Positions 7,363 through 17,099 are shown, counted from the first letter of the stretch. The stretch is DNA of 64,000 bases from Paenibacillus bovis (GCA_007679095.1 VEFU01000001.1:62001-126000); one strand, 5' to 3'. Made by a program: numbers and translations. The notes: generated by a model from the sequence alone, not told the origin.

Positions 7363-10300
7363 TTACTCTTTTAGATATACTTGAAATTCCTTATGACTTG
7401 CCCAAATTCCAGATGGTAAACCAGTGTAGACAATTCTTACATACCTTGCTTTTGCTTCAAATACATCATCCATCACTGTTTGTTTACTTGTTTTTCCAGT
7501 TCGATTCACTACCAACCTCCAATCCTCTCCATCTTCCGAAACTTTAATGACATACAAGTAATTTTCTGCCTCACTAAAAGTAACTCTTGTTCCACTAATC
7601 TCGTAAACTTTTTCTAAATCAACTTGCCACCAATGTCCAGTGGATGCATCTGCAGCACTCCAACAAGTAGTAATATTTCCATCATTTCCTTTTTTGGCAG
7701 AGAAGCTCAATGATTTTTCGCTCGTAGCAATTGCTTTTTTATTCAATGCTAAGTCGACTCTTATATCATCTACTCCATCCATCTTTTTCGGAGCTAGCAC
7801 ATTTCTTAACTCCTCTATACGAAGTTGTTGAGTTGGCGAAAATTGATCAGACTGCATATAGTGTAGAATACTATTCATCAACTGTTTGGCTGCTATTCGT
7901 TCATGCAAATCATTTGAAATATCCATGGAACAAACAACTAACTTCCCATTCCCAACTGTTGCTTCAAATAAATTCGTCATTCTGCTGTTATTAAAAAAGT
8001 TAGGGATTACGGTAACAATTGGCTCAAAATCAACAGGAAGCTCATCAATATGAATAGAAAACGAGTTCTCCAATAAATCTTTCCATTGGTAATGAGCAAA
8101 AGTATCCGTTGGAAACTCATTAAAAATAGGATGCGTATTGTTACAAGTAATTCCACATGGATCTTGACTTTTAAAATGGATAGGACTCCAAAAAACAGGG
8201 AAAAACCCACCTTTTGAAATAGCCTCCAATCCATTAGAGCTTGGAAGTAATAATACCTTTCTTCCATCCTGTAAGAATTTTTCCGTTTCCTCATTAAAAA
8301 CGGTAGTAATAACTACATCATCTTCTACAGTCACATTCACATCAGGATAAACCCATATATCCCATTTGTTCTTATAATTTGTTCCCTCTATTTCAACGAT
8401 AAAAGAAAGCTGTGACGCCTTATCAATCATATCGAAGTGTACATTTTCTACTAAACCGATTAACGTAACCTCGCCACTCTTTATATTAGTGGACTTAAAG
8501 TTGCCACTAGCAAGTACATGTAATTGATCTGTCAGCTTCCAATTGATTGTGGCATCTGGCAAATCCCTTGGACCATAATGACTAAGTTCAATCTTGGCCG
8601 ATATTACCTCTTTATTGGAGTATATCCGTTTATCGATACGTAAAATTGGTACTGTTTCGGAGCAAAATTGACGGAATTCCTCCCCACTTATAATCCCCTT
8701 CGATTCCCAGAAAGAATTGAGTAGCCCTACTGTCGCAGTACTCTGCCCTGGAAAATCATGAATATCTAATAATTGAAATCCAGCAAATCCTTGCGTCCGT
8801 AATGCTGCTTCCACTTCTTCTTTATACAGATTGGCAGCTAGCTTCCCTGAATTATGTGTAAAATCTTTGCTATATTTCAACATGTTCTTTTCGATTAAAT
8901 CCTGTTTGATCACTTCAAAATTTATTGGCCTCAATACCCCGATGTACTTTGGGATTTCTCCTATATCTGGATACACACTATATTGACCAATTTCATGGGA
9001 TACAACTGGCATATTTCGTAACGATACGCCTTCCTTATAATCAAGCATCGTTCCTTGTACCATTTCATCTAAATAATATTGACCTCTAATACCTACACCA
9101 TCTACTGTTTGTGCACAAAAATAATCATCCGCACTATCTACTTTCCGGTCCCAATTCGATGTAAGTGTATACACTTTCGTTGGGTCTATATCCTTTAACA
9201 AGACAATCATATTGTGCAATAGATCAAAGTCCCCATTTAATTCATTTCCATTACTAAACATACAAAAGCTTGGATGGTGACCATACTCTTTCAATATTCT
9301 TATTGCTTCCTTTGGTAAATAGCGATAATGACTATCAAACGCCCCTACTGGATAATCACTCCAATTATCCATCCACATTGGGGCTTCTACATTTAAATAC
9401 AAACCTAATTCATCTGCAGCAGAAAATGCCGCTTCCGGTGGACACCATGAATGGAATCGAATATGGTTTAAGCCATAATCTTTCACAACTTGGAACACTT
9501 CTAGCCATGTCTGTTTATCCATAGGAGGATATCCTGTTAATGGATAAATACAGCAATCTAACGTTCCCCTTAGAAAAATTTTTCTTCCATTGGCCTCAAA
9601 TTGTGTATCAGCTACTTTAAATTCCTTCATACCAAATGGGATTGTTTTTTGATCTTTATTTCCATTCCTATCGATAACAGATACGCGTAATCCATAAAGA
9701 TTAGCTTCAAATTCATCCCAATATGTAACCTCATTACCAACTACATTTTTAACTGGAACGATATTTTTCCCTTCACGAAAGTTGTCGTTTACTTTTACAG
9801 GGGCACCGATTATATTGCCTTCCGCACTGATTACCTCTACATCTATAGAAGCTTCTACTTCAGAATTCAATAGATTATTAATTTCTATTAAAGACTCTAC
9901 TTGATGATTTTTTACATTTGGAGTAATTTGCACATGACCAATATGAACTAATTCAAAAGAACGCAATTCTATCTTCCCTACTATTCCATTCCAAATAGTT
10001 TGCGTTTCATCTGTATATGCGCTTGGATAGGGGCCTATATTTTGCACATCGCGATTATCTATTCTAATCGTGATCGTAGTTTCTTTGTCTGGGGTGACAT
10101 AATTTGTGATGTCGTATACATGTGGAGTAGATAAACTGTCCTCGCTGCCTACCTTTTGACCATCAACCCATATGGTTGATTCAAACATGACTCGTTCAAG
10201 AAAAAGTTGAATACCTTTTCCCACCCATTGTTTCGGGATATATATCTTTTTTTGATACCAGGCTGCACCAACATAGCGATATTTCTGTCTTAAGCTTTTT

Positions 10301-10515
10301 ACAGTTTCTTTCGTTAAGTTAAGTTCCATTTCTAGAGGTTCTCCAACTTCATTCTCAGCTGTTGTACCTGGAAGTTGGAAATTAGAAAGAGATAATATCC
10401 TACTATACCAACTGTCTTTTTCACCTAAATCGTTATAGTCAAGCTCGTAATTCCATTGCCCTGCTAAATCAATTTTTTCCATTGTCCCTACATTATGAAG
10501 GTTATGGACTGGCAT
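7363..10515 (-). CDS. Glycoside hydrolase family 2 protein with C-terminal discoidin domain
   Basis: A 1050-residue GH2-type enzyme without signal peptide, so probably cytoplasmic. Order: jelly-roll sugar-binding domain (about 13-185), Ig-like domain (about 190-295), TIM barrel from about 300 (GRKIFLRGTLDCCIYP). The likely acid/base is E425 in SNGNELNG and the likely nucleophile E508 in PVVSHEIG. A long beta-rich C-terminal region follows, then an F5/8 type C module near 925-1045 (TGHWWQVDLEKVYEISGTRV). AAAGGGG lies eight bases before the ATG. It is the probable entry enzyme of the sugar locus, hydrolysing an oligosaccharide imported by genes not in this window. Specificity within GH2 cannot be read from sequence by eye. 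Confidence 0.92.
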   Translation of the reverse strand: MPVHNLHNVGTMEKIDLAGQWNYELDYNDLGEKDSWYSRILSLSNFQLPGTTAENEVGEPLEMELNLTKETVKSLRQKYRYVGAAWYQKKIYIPKQWVGKGIQLFLERVMFESTIWVDGQKVGSEDSLSTPHVYDITNYVTPDKETTITIRIDNRDVQNIGPYPSAYTDETQTIWNGIVGKIELRSFELVHIGHVQITPNVKNHQVESLIEINNLLNSEVEASIDVEVISAEGNIIGAPVKVNDNFREGKNIVPVKNVVGNEVTYWDEFEANLYGLRVSVIDRNGNKDQKTIPFGMKEFKVADTQFEANGRKIFLRGTLDCCIYPLTGYPPMDKQTWLEVFQVVKDYGLNHIRFHSWCPPEAAFSAADELGLYLNVEAPMWMDNWSDYPVGAFDSHYRYLPKEAIRILKEYGHHPSFCMFSNGNELNGDFDLLHNMIVLLKDIDPTKVYTLTSNWDRKVDSADDYFCAQTVDGVGIRGQYYLDEMVQGTMLDYKEGVSLRNMPVVSHEIGQYSVYPDIGEIPKYIGVLRPINFEVIKQDLIEKNMLKYSKDFTHNSGKLAANLYKEEVEAALRTQGFAGFQLLDIHDFPGQSTATVGLLNSFWESKGIISGEEFRQFCSETVPILRIDKRIYSNKEVISAKIELSHYGPRDLPDATINWKLTDQLHVLASGNFKSTNIKSGEVTLIGLVENVHFDMIDKASQLSFIVEIEGTNYKNKWDIWVYPDVNVTVEDDVVITTVFNEETEKFLQDGRKVLLLPSSNGLEAISKGGFFPVFWSPIHFKSQDPCGITCNNTHPIFNEFPTDTFAHYQWKDLLENSFSIHIDELPVDFEPIVTVIPNFFNNSRMTNLFEATVGNGKLVVCSMDISNDLHERIAAKQLMNSILHYMQSDQFSPTQQLRIEELRNVLAPKKMDGVDDIRVDLALNKKAIATSEKSLSFSAKKGNDGNITTCWSAADASTGHWWQVDLEKVYEISGTRVTFSEAENYLYVIKVSEDGEDWRLVVNRTGKTSKQTVMDDVFEAKARYVRIVYTGLPSGIWASHKEFQVYLKE

Positions 10516-10544
10516 TTCATGAACCCCTTTCTAAAATTAATAAG

Positions 10545-11333
10545 TTATATAGATTGATATAATCGATAACTTAAGCCGCCATCTAAAACGATGCTTTCTC
10601 CGGTCATTTTACTTGATTGATCTGTCGCTAAAAATAAGGCTAAATTGGCAATATCTTCTGGAGTACAAATTTTACCATGTGCATGTAACTTTAATACTTC
10701 ATTCTCTATAAGACTAGGATTCTCATGTTGATCAAGCCATGTGCGATAGTGCGGAGTATCTGTAAAACCAGGACAAATCGCATTGACTCTGATATTATAC
10801 TTCCCTAGACTTAAAGCCATGCTTTTTGTCATTGAATTTATACCACCTTTTGCTGCAGCATACATTTCCGTATCTGGTAGTGTGGCAATCGCATGGTTGG
10901 AAGAAATATTGATGATGGAACCCCCTCCACTATCCTTCATATGTTTGGCAACATACTTGGAACATAGGAAACTACCTCGTAAATCAATATTGATGACTCG
11001 ATTCCAATCCTCTAGTGTAGCTTCGAATAAAGGTTTAAATAATGTAATTCCGGCATTATTAACTAGCACATCAATTTTAGAAAACTTTTCAATTGTTTTA
11101 TCCACCATATATTGAATACTACTGTCTGATTCTACATCTGTAGGAATACATAATGCACTGCCTCCTGCTTGTAGAATTTCCTGTTCCACCTCTAATCCTT
11201 CCTGCTCATCGAGAGTAGCAATAACTACTTTCGCACCTTCAGAAGCAAAGTGTTTTGCAATACCTCTTCCTATTCCACGTCCACTCCCTGTAATGATGGC
11301 AACTTTATTCAATAATTGTTGCAATATGTTCAC
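10545..11333 (-). CDS. SDR-family oxidoreductase of the sugar locus
   Basis: Classical short-chain dehydrogenase of 262 residues or slightly fewer. Cofactor motif TGSGRGIGRG, NNAG, catalytic Ser in the ISS region and YAAAKGG (YxxxK) are present; the C-terminus DGGLSYRLYQSI is typical. GTG 11333 directly abuts the ribosome site; TTG 11324, six bases after AGGTG, is a better start. It is the first gene of the leftward sugar operon, 29 bases ahead of the GH2 gene, and faces the ROK repressor. It likely oxidises a sugar or sugar acid; substrate unknown. Confidence 0.93.
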   Translation of the reverse strand: MNILQQLLNKVAIITGSGRGIGRGIAKHFASEGAKVVIATLDEQEGLEVEQEILQAGGSALCIPTDVESDSSIQYMVDKTIEKFSKIDVLVNNAGITLFKPLFEATLEDWNRVINIDLRGSFLCSKYVAKHMKDSGGGSIINISSNHAIATLPDTEMYAAAKGGINSMTKSMALSLGKYNIRVNAICPGFTDTPHYRTWLDQHENPSLIENEVLKLHAHGKICTPEDIANLALFLATDQSSKMTGESIVLDGGLSYRLYQSI

Positions 11334-11541
11334 CTCTCCTTAAAAAGCATGTTTGAAAGCGGTATTATTAACGAAAGTTTAACAAAGTAACTTTAATAAT
11401 TCAATCATAAATTATGTGTTTTTACCGACATACAACTACAATGTATGCAGAGAATTATGGTACTATTGTCTTATTAATTAAAGTTAGTTAAAATAATTTC
11501 AATATATTGATAGTCTATTAATTTGATGAGGTGAAGTAAAA
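11334..11541. promoter_or_regulatory. Divergent control region with cre-like and ROK-operator candidates
   Basis: It separates the SDR-led operon from the ROK regulator. TGAAAGCGGTATTA (11354-11367) differs from the cre consensus TGWNANCGNTNWCA at one position. Just beyond, AAAGTT-N9-AACTTT is a perfect inverted repeat, and a similar half site AAAGTTAGTTAAAA occurs near 11480. These fit catabolite repression plus an operator for the adjacent regulator, but none is proven. Confidence 0.45.
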
Positions 11542-12771
11542 TTGAGAGTTTCACCTATGAAGCTTAGCCGTGAAACGATGAGGACTTATAACCAGAAAGT
11601 AATATTAAAATGCCTACATGATCTGGGATCCATGTCGAAAGCGCAATTATCCGAACATACAAAACTAACAATCCCAGCGATTACAGATATTTTAAACGAC
11701 CTTGAAGACTTTCAACTTATCGAGAATACTGGGCATGTAAAAATTAAACGTGGTCGCTTTCCAATGATGCATCAACTAAAAAGAACAAATATTCATTTTA
11801 TTGGAATTGTAGTTGGCTCTCAAAGAATGAAAGCAGCAATTGTTAACATAGGTGGGGAAGTCATCGACATTCACTCCAAGCCACTCCCCAACAATCCAAC
11901 TCCTGAAAATGTATGTAAACAAATCATCCTGCTAGTAAATAAGCTACAATCCTCTGAACATAAAGTGTATGGAATTGGGATCGGGATGCACGGAATTATT
12001 AATCCATTTGAAGGAGCTTCTATTTATCCTCCTCATTTGGATTGGGGCTATTTTCCAATTGGAGAGTATGTAGCGAATGAGACGCAACTCACTGTTTTAG
12101 TAGATAATGATTGTAACACTTTAACATTAGCTGAAAGATGGTTTGGTGGAGGGAAAAAGGAAACGAGTTCTTTCATCACACTAAATATCGATTATGGTAT
12201 AGGTGCAGGGATTATGAATGGTGATGAATTATTCCATGGATTCAACTTTGGTGGTGGTCAAATTGGGCATACGATCGTAGACGATGAGGGAATAAAATGT
12301 GCCTGTGGCAATTATGGCTGTCTAGAAGCAATAGCAAGTGAGCCTGCCTTATTAAAGCAAGTGATTAAAAAAGTGAAAAAGGGTTTTCCAACAATGTTAA
12401 ATGAATTAGTGAATCATCCCGAAGAAATTACAATGGAACATTTGTATCATGCCGCAAATCATGGTGACAATTTAGTTATCCAACATATACAAGAGGCAGG
12501 GAGATATATCGGCATTGGTATTGGTACATTAATTAACTTATTCAATCCTCAAAAGGTAATTATCACAGGTGGAGTGCTAAGAGCAGGTGATATTTTATTT
12601 GACTCTTTAAGGGATTCTGCATTCAAACACTCTTTAAAAATTAACACAGAAAAACTTGATCTGATCCCTTCGACGCTTGGACAACATGCAGACGTAATTG
12701 GTGCAGCCACTTTATGGGTGAATGAATTATTTCATGGAAATAGACCTATTAACGAAATCATACTCAAATAA
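11542..12771 (+). CDS. ROK-family transcriptional repressor (XylR/NagC type)
   Basis: A 409-residue regulator with an N-terminal winged HTH (MSKAQLSEHTKLTIPAITDI, residues about 33-52) and a ROK sugar-sensing domain. DNDCNTLTLAERWFGGG and the zinc signature CACGNYGCLEAI are intact. TTG 11542 has GAGGTGAAG at optimal distance; the next ATG is five codons later. It faces the SDR-GH2-isomerase-dehydrogenase operon and very probably represses it until a sugar ligand binds. A separate ROK kinase is at 47333-48208. Confidence 0.93.
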   Translation: MRVSPMKLSRETMRTYNQKVILKCLHDLGSMSKAQLSEHTKLTIPAITDILNDLEDFQLIENTGHVKIKRGRFPMMHQLKRTNIHFIGIVVGSQRMKAAIVNIGGEVIDIHSKPLPNNPTPENVCKQIILLVNKLQSSEHKVYGIGIGMHGIINPFEGASIYPPHLDWGYFPIGEYVANETQLTVLVDNDCNTLTLAERWFGGGKKETSSFITLNIDYGIGAGIMNGDELFHGFNFGGGQIGHTIVDDEGIKCACGNYGCLEAIASEPALLKQVIKKVKKGFPTMLNELVNHPEEITMEHLYHAANHGDNLVIQHIQEAGRYIGIGIGTLINLFNPQKVIITGGVLRAGDILFDSLRDSAFKHSLKINTEKLDLIPSTLGQHADVIGAATLWVNELFHGNRPINEIILK

Positions 12772-12911
12772 GTATCTTGCGGATATTTTTATCTTTTCCC
12801 CATTCCATTTGTTTATGCTCGTCATCTGTTTCTATCCTTTTTCTCCCTCTCATATTTGTTGAAATACAGGAGAAAAATAAAGACAGAGCTTCAGTGAAGG
12901 AGGCTGCTTAC

Positions 12912-13091
12912 ATGGAGAGAGACCGTGCACAAGAGATTATTAATGCATCTCATATGATTAATGTGAACTACCGTGGGATACCGGTTTACTTACAACAAAT
13001 CAATTCAGATACCGCCACGATATTTCCATTGGATGAAATGCATCACTCTCAAGAAGTTGATCTCGATGGGCTTATTGAATCAGGACCATAA
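12912..13091 (+). CDS. sspH: H-type small acid-soluble spore protein
   Basis: A 59-residue SASP-H protein: MERDRAQEII, then HMINVNYRGIPVYLQQI and ATIFPLDEM, the diagnostic H-type pattern. AAGGAGG lies eight bases before the ATG. H-type SASPs are minor spore core proteins, normally made in the forespore. A second copy follows 14 bases later. An in-frame GTG-type extension to 12777 exists but lacks a ribosome site and family similarity. Confidence 0.9.
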   Translation: MERDRAQEIINASHMINVNYRGIPVYLQQINSDTATIFPLDEMHHSQEVDLDGLIESGP

Positions 13092-13105
13092 AAGGGGGAT
13101 TACAA

Positions 13106-13285
13106 ATGAATATACAACGAGCAAAAGAAATTGCTGAATCACCTGAGATGAAATATGTTTCCTATAATGGAAAACCTGTATACATCCAGCATGTAAATAA
13201 AGAAAGCAATACAGCTCGCGTGTACCCACTAGATGATCCTGGTAATGAAATGGAAGTACAACTGACTAATTTGATGGAGAAGTAA
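13106..13285 (+). CDS. sspH: H-type small acid-soluble spore protein, second copy
   Basis: A 59-residue paralogue of the preceding gene: MNIQRAKEIAESPEM, KYVSYNGKPVYIQHV, ARVYPLDDPGNEMEV. This copy is closer to the usual SspH sequence than the first. AAGGGGG precedes the ATG, and the gap of 14 bases plus a shared terminator indicate one transcript. Tandem sspH genes suggest a local duplication followed by divergence. It was below the size limit of the supplied gene predictions and was found by reading. Confidence 0.9.
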   Translation: MNIQRAKEIAESPEMKYVSYNGKPVYIQHVNKESNTARVYPLDDPGNEMEVQLTNLMEK

Positions 13286-13290
13286 ATAAA

Positions 13291-13326
13291 GGGTCTGCCC
13301 TATCCCAATAGGGCCAGACCCTTTTT
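13291..13326 (+). terminator. Terminator of the sspH pair
   Basis: GGGTCTG-CCCTAT / ATAGGG-C-CAGACCC stem with a 5-base loop, then CTTTTT. It lies six bases after the second sspH stop and abuts the convergent small gene ending at 13325. Confidence 0.88.
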
Positions 13327-13498
13327 AAATAATCGGAAATTCTGGTACATATCTGGGATTCGTATAAAATGGCGGTCTTGCACTGATAAATGGTAATAAA
13401 AATTCAGATTCATTATCATCATATACTACTTTTACTTTTTCATCTGATTGTTGAATTAACAATAATTTTACCTCTGGATTAAAATAATATTCTTTCAT
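13325..13498 (-). CDS. Small hypothetical protein, 57 aa
   Basis: Starts MKEYYFNPEVKLLLIQQSDE with GGGAGG nine bases upstream. The longer reading to 13537 has no ribosome site. Charged, no membrane segment, proline-rich tail (ARPPFYTNPRYVPEFPII). It shares the convergent terminator with sspH. Family not recognised; a spore or cell-surface role is possible given the neighbours but not shown. Confidence 0.65.
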   Translation of the reverse strand: MKEYYFNPEVKLLLIQQSDEKVKVVYDDNESEFLLPFISARPPFYTNPRYVPEFPII

Positions 13499-13552
13499 GA
13501 TTGAAAACCTCCCTTTCCTAACATATTCACAAGACAAAATTAAGTACAGTTT

Positions 13553-14963
13553 TTGAACTACCCGCCACTTAAAGCTCTTACGAGTTGTTTGAAGTGGGGG
13601 ATTCCTAAGAACACTAACCTATCGGTTAGTTATGGATTAGGCTATCCCCGCAGTTCCTGCGGTTAATCGTAACGCTTCATTACGAATATTTATACTTGCG
13701 TTAATATCACGACTTCGGTGATGGCACATACATTTCGGGCAAGTCCATTCACGCAAAGCAAGGTTTTTAACGTCTTTATGCTTATAACCACAATTTGAAC
13801 ATAGTTGACTGGAGGCAAAGTTTTTCGCCACGGCCACTACTTCTTTTCCATACCATCTTGCTTTATATTCCAACATTGTTCTAAATTTGGACCATGAGAC
13901 TTCACTAATGGCCTTGGCAAGGTTTTTATTTTTCATCATATTTTTCGTAGATAAGTCCTCAATCCCAATAATGTCGTGGTTTTTGACAATTTGTGTGGAG
14001 ATCTTGTCTAACATATCCTTCCTTGCATTTGCAATCTTGTCGTGAATACGAGCCACTTTTATCCGTTGCTTGAGCCGATTGGATGATCCTAATTTTCGTC
14101 TAGAAAGAATACGTTGTGCTTTTGCTAACTTTTCTTCTAATGTGTGGAAAAACTTCGGATTATGATAGATTGTACCATCCGACAATGTTGCAAAATCCTT
14201 TAATCCTACATCTATCCCAATGATGGACCCTGTCTTTTTCATGGGTTGTACTTCTATTTCGGACAAAATAGAAATAAAGTATTTACCACTTGGATGGCGC
14301 CTGATAGTGGCACTGATAATACGCCCATGTACTTCACGACTTTTGGCAAATCGTACAAATCCAAGCTTTGGAATTTTTATTTTGTTTTTCACAATAGTGA
14401 TATTTCCATTTGTGTATTTTGTTGTATACGATTGGATGGGATTCTTCTTTGACTTAAAACGTGGCTCACTATTTTGTTTTTTATAATAGCGCGTATAGGC
14501 ATCGTTCACAATTTCAACAGACTTTTGCAGTGCAATGCTGTCTACTTCTTTTAAGAATGGGTAGTGTTTCTTCAACTCAGGAAGTTCTTTCATTGACTTG
14601 TTTTTATGGAAAAATTCCCCTCTCCAATTATTACTAGGAAGTTGACCATTTTGAACCATTTCATTCACAACATACCAATAGGATTCCTTGTCTATTTGTT
14701 TTCCTACAAAATAGTTGTAGACAAAACGAGCGCATCCGAAAGTTTTTTCAATGAGGATTGTTTGTTCTTTGTTTGGATAGATTCGAAATTTGAACGCTTT
14801 TTTTACTAGCATTATTTTCACCTCACCCCACAACAGAATGTATGTTCCTATTATATCAAATGGAGGGAGGTTTTTGCTACCACCAACCAAAATTCATCCC
14901 CCCTTATCTCTGGCCTTAAGCCCTTCACCAGCTTGAAGAGGGAGTCTTCTTTCGGGGGATGAT
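13553..14963 (-). mobile_element. Solitary tnpB element, IS200/IS605-IS1341 group
   Basis: It contains one gene, tnpB, and no tnpA. The right end (low coordinates) carries a hairpin, CCCCCACTTCA.../...TTAAGTGGCGGG, ending near TTCAA at 13553-13557. The left end (high coordinates) carries paired CCCCC/GGGGG blocks and ATCATCCCCCGAAAG near 14950-14965, next to a TTTAT that could be the target/TAM. Boundaries are estimates from these subterminal palindromes. Confidence 0.75.
13637..14812 (-). CDS. tnpB: RNA-guided endonuclease TnpB (OrfB)
   Basis: A full-length TnpB of 391 residues from [20 protein letters not shown] lies six bases before this ATG, and the longer frame to 14890 is not needed. 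The N-terminal HTH/OrfB domain is followed by split RuvC: Asp in [12 protein letters not shown], Glu in [12 protein letters not shown] and Asp in [11 protein letters not shown] four-Cys zinc ribbon CSNCG...CPKCMC sits between the last two. All catalytic positions are intact. The guide RNA of such proteins usually overlaps the 3' end of tnpB and the right end, here about 13553-13750. No TnpA is adjacent, so transposition would need one in trans. Confidence 0.95.
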   Translation of the reverse strand: MLVKKAFKFRIYPNKEQTILIEKTFGCARFVYNYFVGKQIDKESYWYVVNEMVQNGQLPSNNWRGEFFHKNKSMKELPELKKHYPFLKEVDSIALQKSVEIVNDAYTRYYKKQNSEPRFKSKKNPIQSYTTKYTNGNITIVKNKIKIPKLGFVRFAKSREVHGRIISATIRRHPSGKYFISILSEIEVQPMKKTGSIIGIDVGLKDFATLSDGTIYHNPKFFHTLEEKLAKAQRILSRRKLGSSNRLKQRIKVARIHDKIANARKDMLDKISTQIVKNHDIIGIEDLSTKNMMKNKNLAKAISEVSWSKFRTMLEYKARWYGKEVVAVAKNFASSQLCSNCGYKHKDVKNLALREWTCPKCMCHHRSRDINASINIRNEALRLTAGTAGIA

Positions 14964-15026
14964 AAAAAGGCACTTCTTCCGCCTATATTTCATAATGTAA
15001 CTCAGTAAACATTTTGGAGGGTTACA

Positions 15027-15950
15027 ATGAATAATAATCAAGGGAGACCTCAGCAAGAATATCCTTTATATCCTAACTACGGCAAGATAACTCAATATAA
15101 AGATGTACCACTTACCGTACCTGAGCAGAGACAATATCGGCAACCTGGTGTGGAAAAGTTTATGGTACCAAGACCTATAATCGAAAATCCACTCTATAAA
15201 GGAAGCGATAAATTAAAGGGAAAAGTAGCACTTATAACTGGTGGCGATAGTGGAATTGGAGCAGCAACTGCAATTGCCTTTGCGAAAGAAGGAGCAGATG
15301 TTGCTATTTCCTATTTAGATGAACATGAAGATGCAAACAGAACGAAAAAAAGAATAGAAGAACTCGGACAACGTTGTATATTATTGCCTGGGGATGTAAG
15401 AGAAAAGCAACAGTGTAGTCATATTGTGAAAGAAACGATTAATGCTTTCGGAAAGTTAGATATTCTTTGTAATAATGTCGGTATCCAGTTTCAACAATTA
15501 AGTTTGCTCGATATTACAGATGAACAATTTGATGATACATTTAAAGTAAATATTTATTCTCATTTTTATACAACGAGGGCTGCCCTTCCATATTTAAAAG
15601 CAGGCAGTTCTATTATTAATACAGCTTCCGTCGTTGCATATTATGGACATGAACAATTAATCGATTATTCTGCTACAAAAGGTGCAATAGTTGGTTTTAC
15701 TCGTGCTCTTGCAAATAATTTAGTTGAAAAGGGAATTCGCGTTAATGCGGTAGCACCAGGGAAAATCTGGACTCCACTAATCCCTGCAAGCTTCTCTGCG
15801 GACGAAGTAACAATCGCAGGCAATCCAATGCAGCGACAAGGCCAGCCATTTGAACTTGCACCAACATTTGTATATCTAGCTTCAGATGATTCTCGATTTG
15901 TTACTGGTCAGACACTTCATGTAAATGGCGGTCAAATAACTTCTTCCTAG
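15027..15950 (+). CDS. SDR oxidoreductase, YhdF/general-stress type
   Basis: A 307-residue SDR with the extended N-terminus ([10 protein letters not shown]...[12 protein letters not shown]) typical of stress-induced SDRs such as Bacillus YhdF and E. coli YghA. Cofactor motif [16 protein letters not shown] replaces NNAG; catalytic [11 protein letters not shown]-terminal [20 protein letters not shown] lies nine bases before the ATG. The gene is monocistronic and flanked on its left by the TnpB element. Substrate not known; a glucose-type dehydrogenase is only the default annotation. Confidence 0.9.
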   Translation: MNNNQGRPQQEYPLYPNYGKITQYKDVPLTVPEQRQYRQPGVEKFMVPRPIIENPLYKGSDKLKGKVALITGGDSGIGAATAIAFAKEGADVAISYLDEHEDANRTKKRIEELGQRCILLPGDVREKQQCSHIVKETINAFGKLDILCNNVGIQFQQLSLLDITDEQFDDTFKVNIYSHFYTTRAALPYLKAGSSIINTASVVAYYGHEQLIDYSATKGAIVGFTRALANNLVEKGIRVNAVAPGKIWTPLIPASFSADEVTIAGNPMQRQGQPFELAPTFVYLASDDSRFVTGQTLHVNGGQITSS

Positions 15951-16043
15951 TGAATCGTTGGGAATCGTACTCATTAATCGATTCCCACATTTGATTAAAA
16001 TGACGGTATGATAGTATTCATAACGACGAAAGGAAGTAGAATA

Positions 16044-17045
16044 ATGCAAGTAAAATTTCCACTAAATAATGCCGTGCTTCAATCTGTTATAAAGAAGCAA
16101 TACGTATTGGACATTATACATATCGATTTCATCCCAATCGGTGACTCTGCTTACTCTTATCGAATAACAGACATAAATAAAAATACTTATTATCTCAAGC
16201 TTTTTGATCATGATAATGATAGACAAATGGATAGTTTACAAAAATTAAATCGTGTCCTACCTGTGTTATGGGAGCTATATCATCAAGGATCTCTGCAAAA
16301 CACCGCTCTACCACTAAAAAATGATAAAGGCGAGTTCTGTACGTTAATGGAATCAACTTCCATCATCCTGTTTCATTTCATTTATGGGGAAACATTAGCG
16401 GATGCCTACCCTTTTTCTGACACTCTTTTACGCCAATTAGGAAAAGTTATCGCAACAATTCATCAAACAAATGTAAAGCAGTCTCCGCTTTTAGTAGAGA
16501 AATTTGACCTTTCCTTCGTAAAAGATTTAAGAAGATGTATAGAGATGCTAGAAGAAGAATTACCTTATAAGGAACTAAAAATTGTACTAGCCATGAAAGA
16601 GCAGATAAATACAATCGTTAATGACTTACAAAAATTTCACGCTCCATCCAACATGAATACCTTTGTTTTTTGCCATGGGGATTTGTGGGGAGGAAACCTA
16701 ATTCAACGAGGAGATACAATGTATGTCATTGATTGGGAATCCGCACAATTGGCACCGCCTGAGTTTGACTTATTCACTTATATTGGGGATGGATTTGAAA
16801 CATTGCTTTCCTCGTATCAGGAAGGTTGGAATAAACCGATAAACCTTAACATTGGTTTATTAAAATTTTACGCATATAGACAGCATCTTCGAAATCTTAC
16901 CAATTGGTTAATGAATATTCTTTTTAGAAATAAAGATGAGATGCAAAATTTGAATGATATAGAAATGATACAATTCCATTGTTTAAACCGCCTAGATTCA
17001 GTGGAATCTAACCTGAAGAAGATAGAGCATTTTTGTTCTCAGTAA
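16044..17045 (+). CDS. Phosphotransferase of the APH/choline kinase-like family
   Basis: A 333-residue APH-fold kinase. The catalytic loop is FCHGDLWGGNLI and the metal-binding DFG-like motif is VIDWESAQLAPPEFD. An N-lobe lies at about 1-90. I chose ATG 16044, after AAAGGAAG; the frame extends to 16008 without a ribosome site. It phosphorylates a small hydroxylated molecule; homologues act on antibiotics, homoserine, choline or sugars, and nothing here points to one. The downstream sspO starts 54 bases on. Confidence 0.85.
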   Translation: MQVKFPLNNAVLQSVIKKQYVLDIIHIDFIPIGDSAYSYRITDINKNTYYLKLFDHDNDRQMDSLQKLNRVLPVLWELYHQGSLQNTALPLKNDKGEFCTLMESTSIILFHFIYGETLADAYPFSDTLLRQLGKVIATIHQTNVKQSPLLVEKFDLSFVKDLRRCIEMLEEELPYKELKIVLAMKEQINTIVNDLQKFHAPSNMNTFVFCHGDLWGGNLIQRGDTMYVIDWESAQLAPPEFDLFTYIGDGFETLLSSYQEGWNKPINLNIGLLKFYAYRQHLRNLTNWLMNILFRNKDEMQNLNDIEMIQFHCLNRLDSVESNLKKIEHFCSQ

Positions 17046-17061
17046 TAACGTACATATTAAT

Positions 17062-17094
17062 TCACCTCCAATGCCAAAATAAGTTCGGAGGTGA
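17062..17094 (+). promoter_or_regulatory. Hairpin burying the sspO ribosome binding site
   Basis: TCACCTCC (17062-17069) is a perfect complement of GGAGGTGA (17087-17094), which is the Shine-Dalgarno sequence of sspO (TTG at 17100). The loop is 17 bases and no T-run follows, so this is not a terminator. It would inhibit initiation when transcription comes through from the upstream kinase gene. Confidence 0.6.
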
Positions 17095-17099
17095 GTTAC

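Noticed and set aside
8007-8294. Minus-strand 95-codon frame within the GH2 gene
   Set aside because: Out-of-frame shadow of a long, well-supported gene; no ribosome site or family.
12777-12911. N-terminal extension of the first sspH frame
   Set aside because: The extension is a hydrophobic random stretch without ribosome site; ATG 12912 has AAGGAGG and gives the exact SspH length.
14813-14890. N-terminal extension of TnpB
   Set aside because: Lies in the element's left-end palindromic DNA and lacks the OrfB start motif; ATG 14812 has a good ribosome site.
17062-17094. Terminator of the APH-like kinase gene
   Set aside because: The stem is stable but no T-run follows, and the right arm is the sspO ribosome site.
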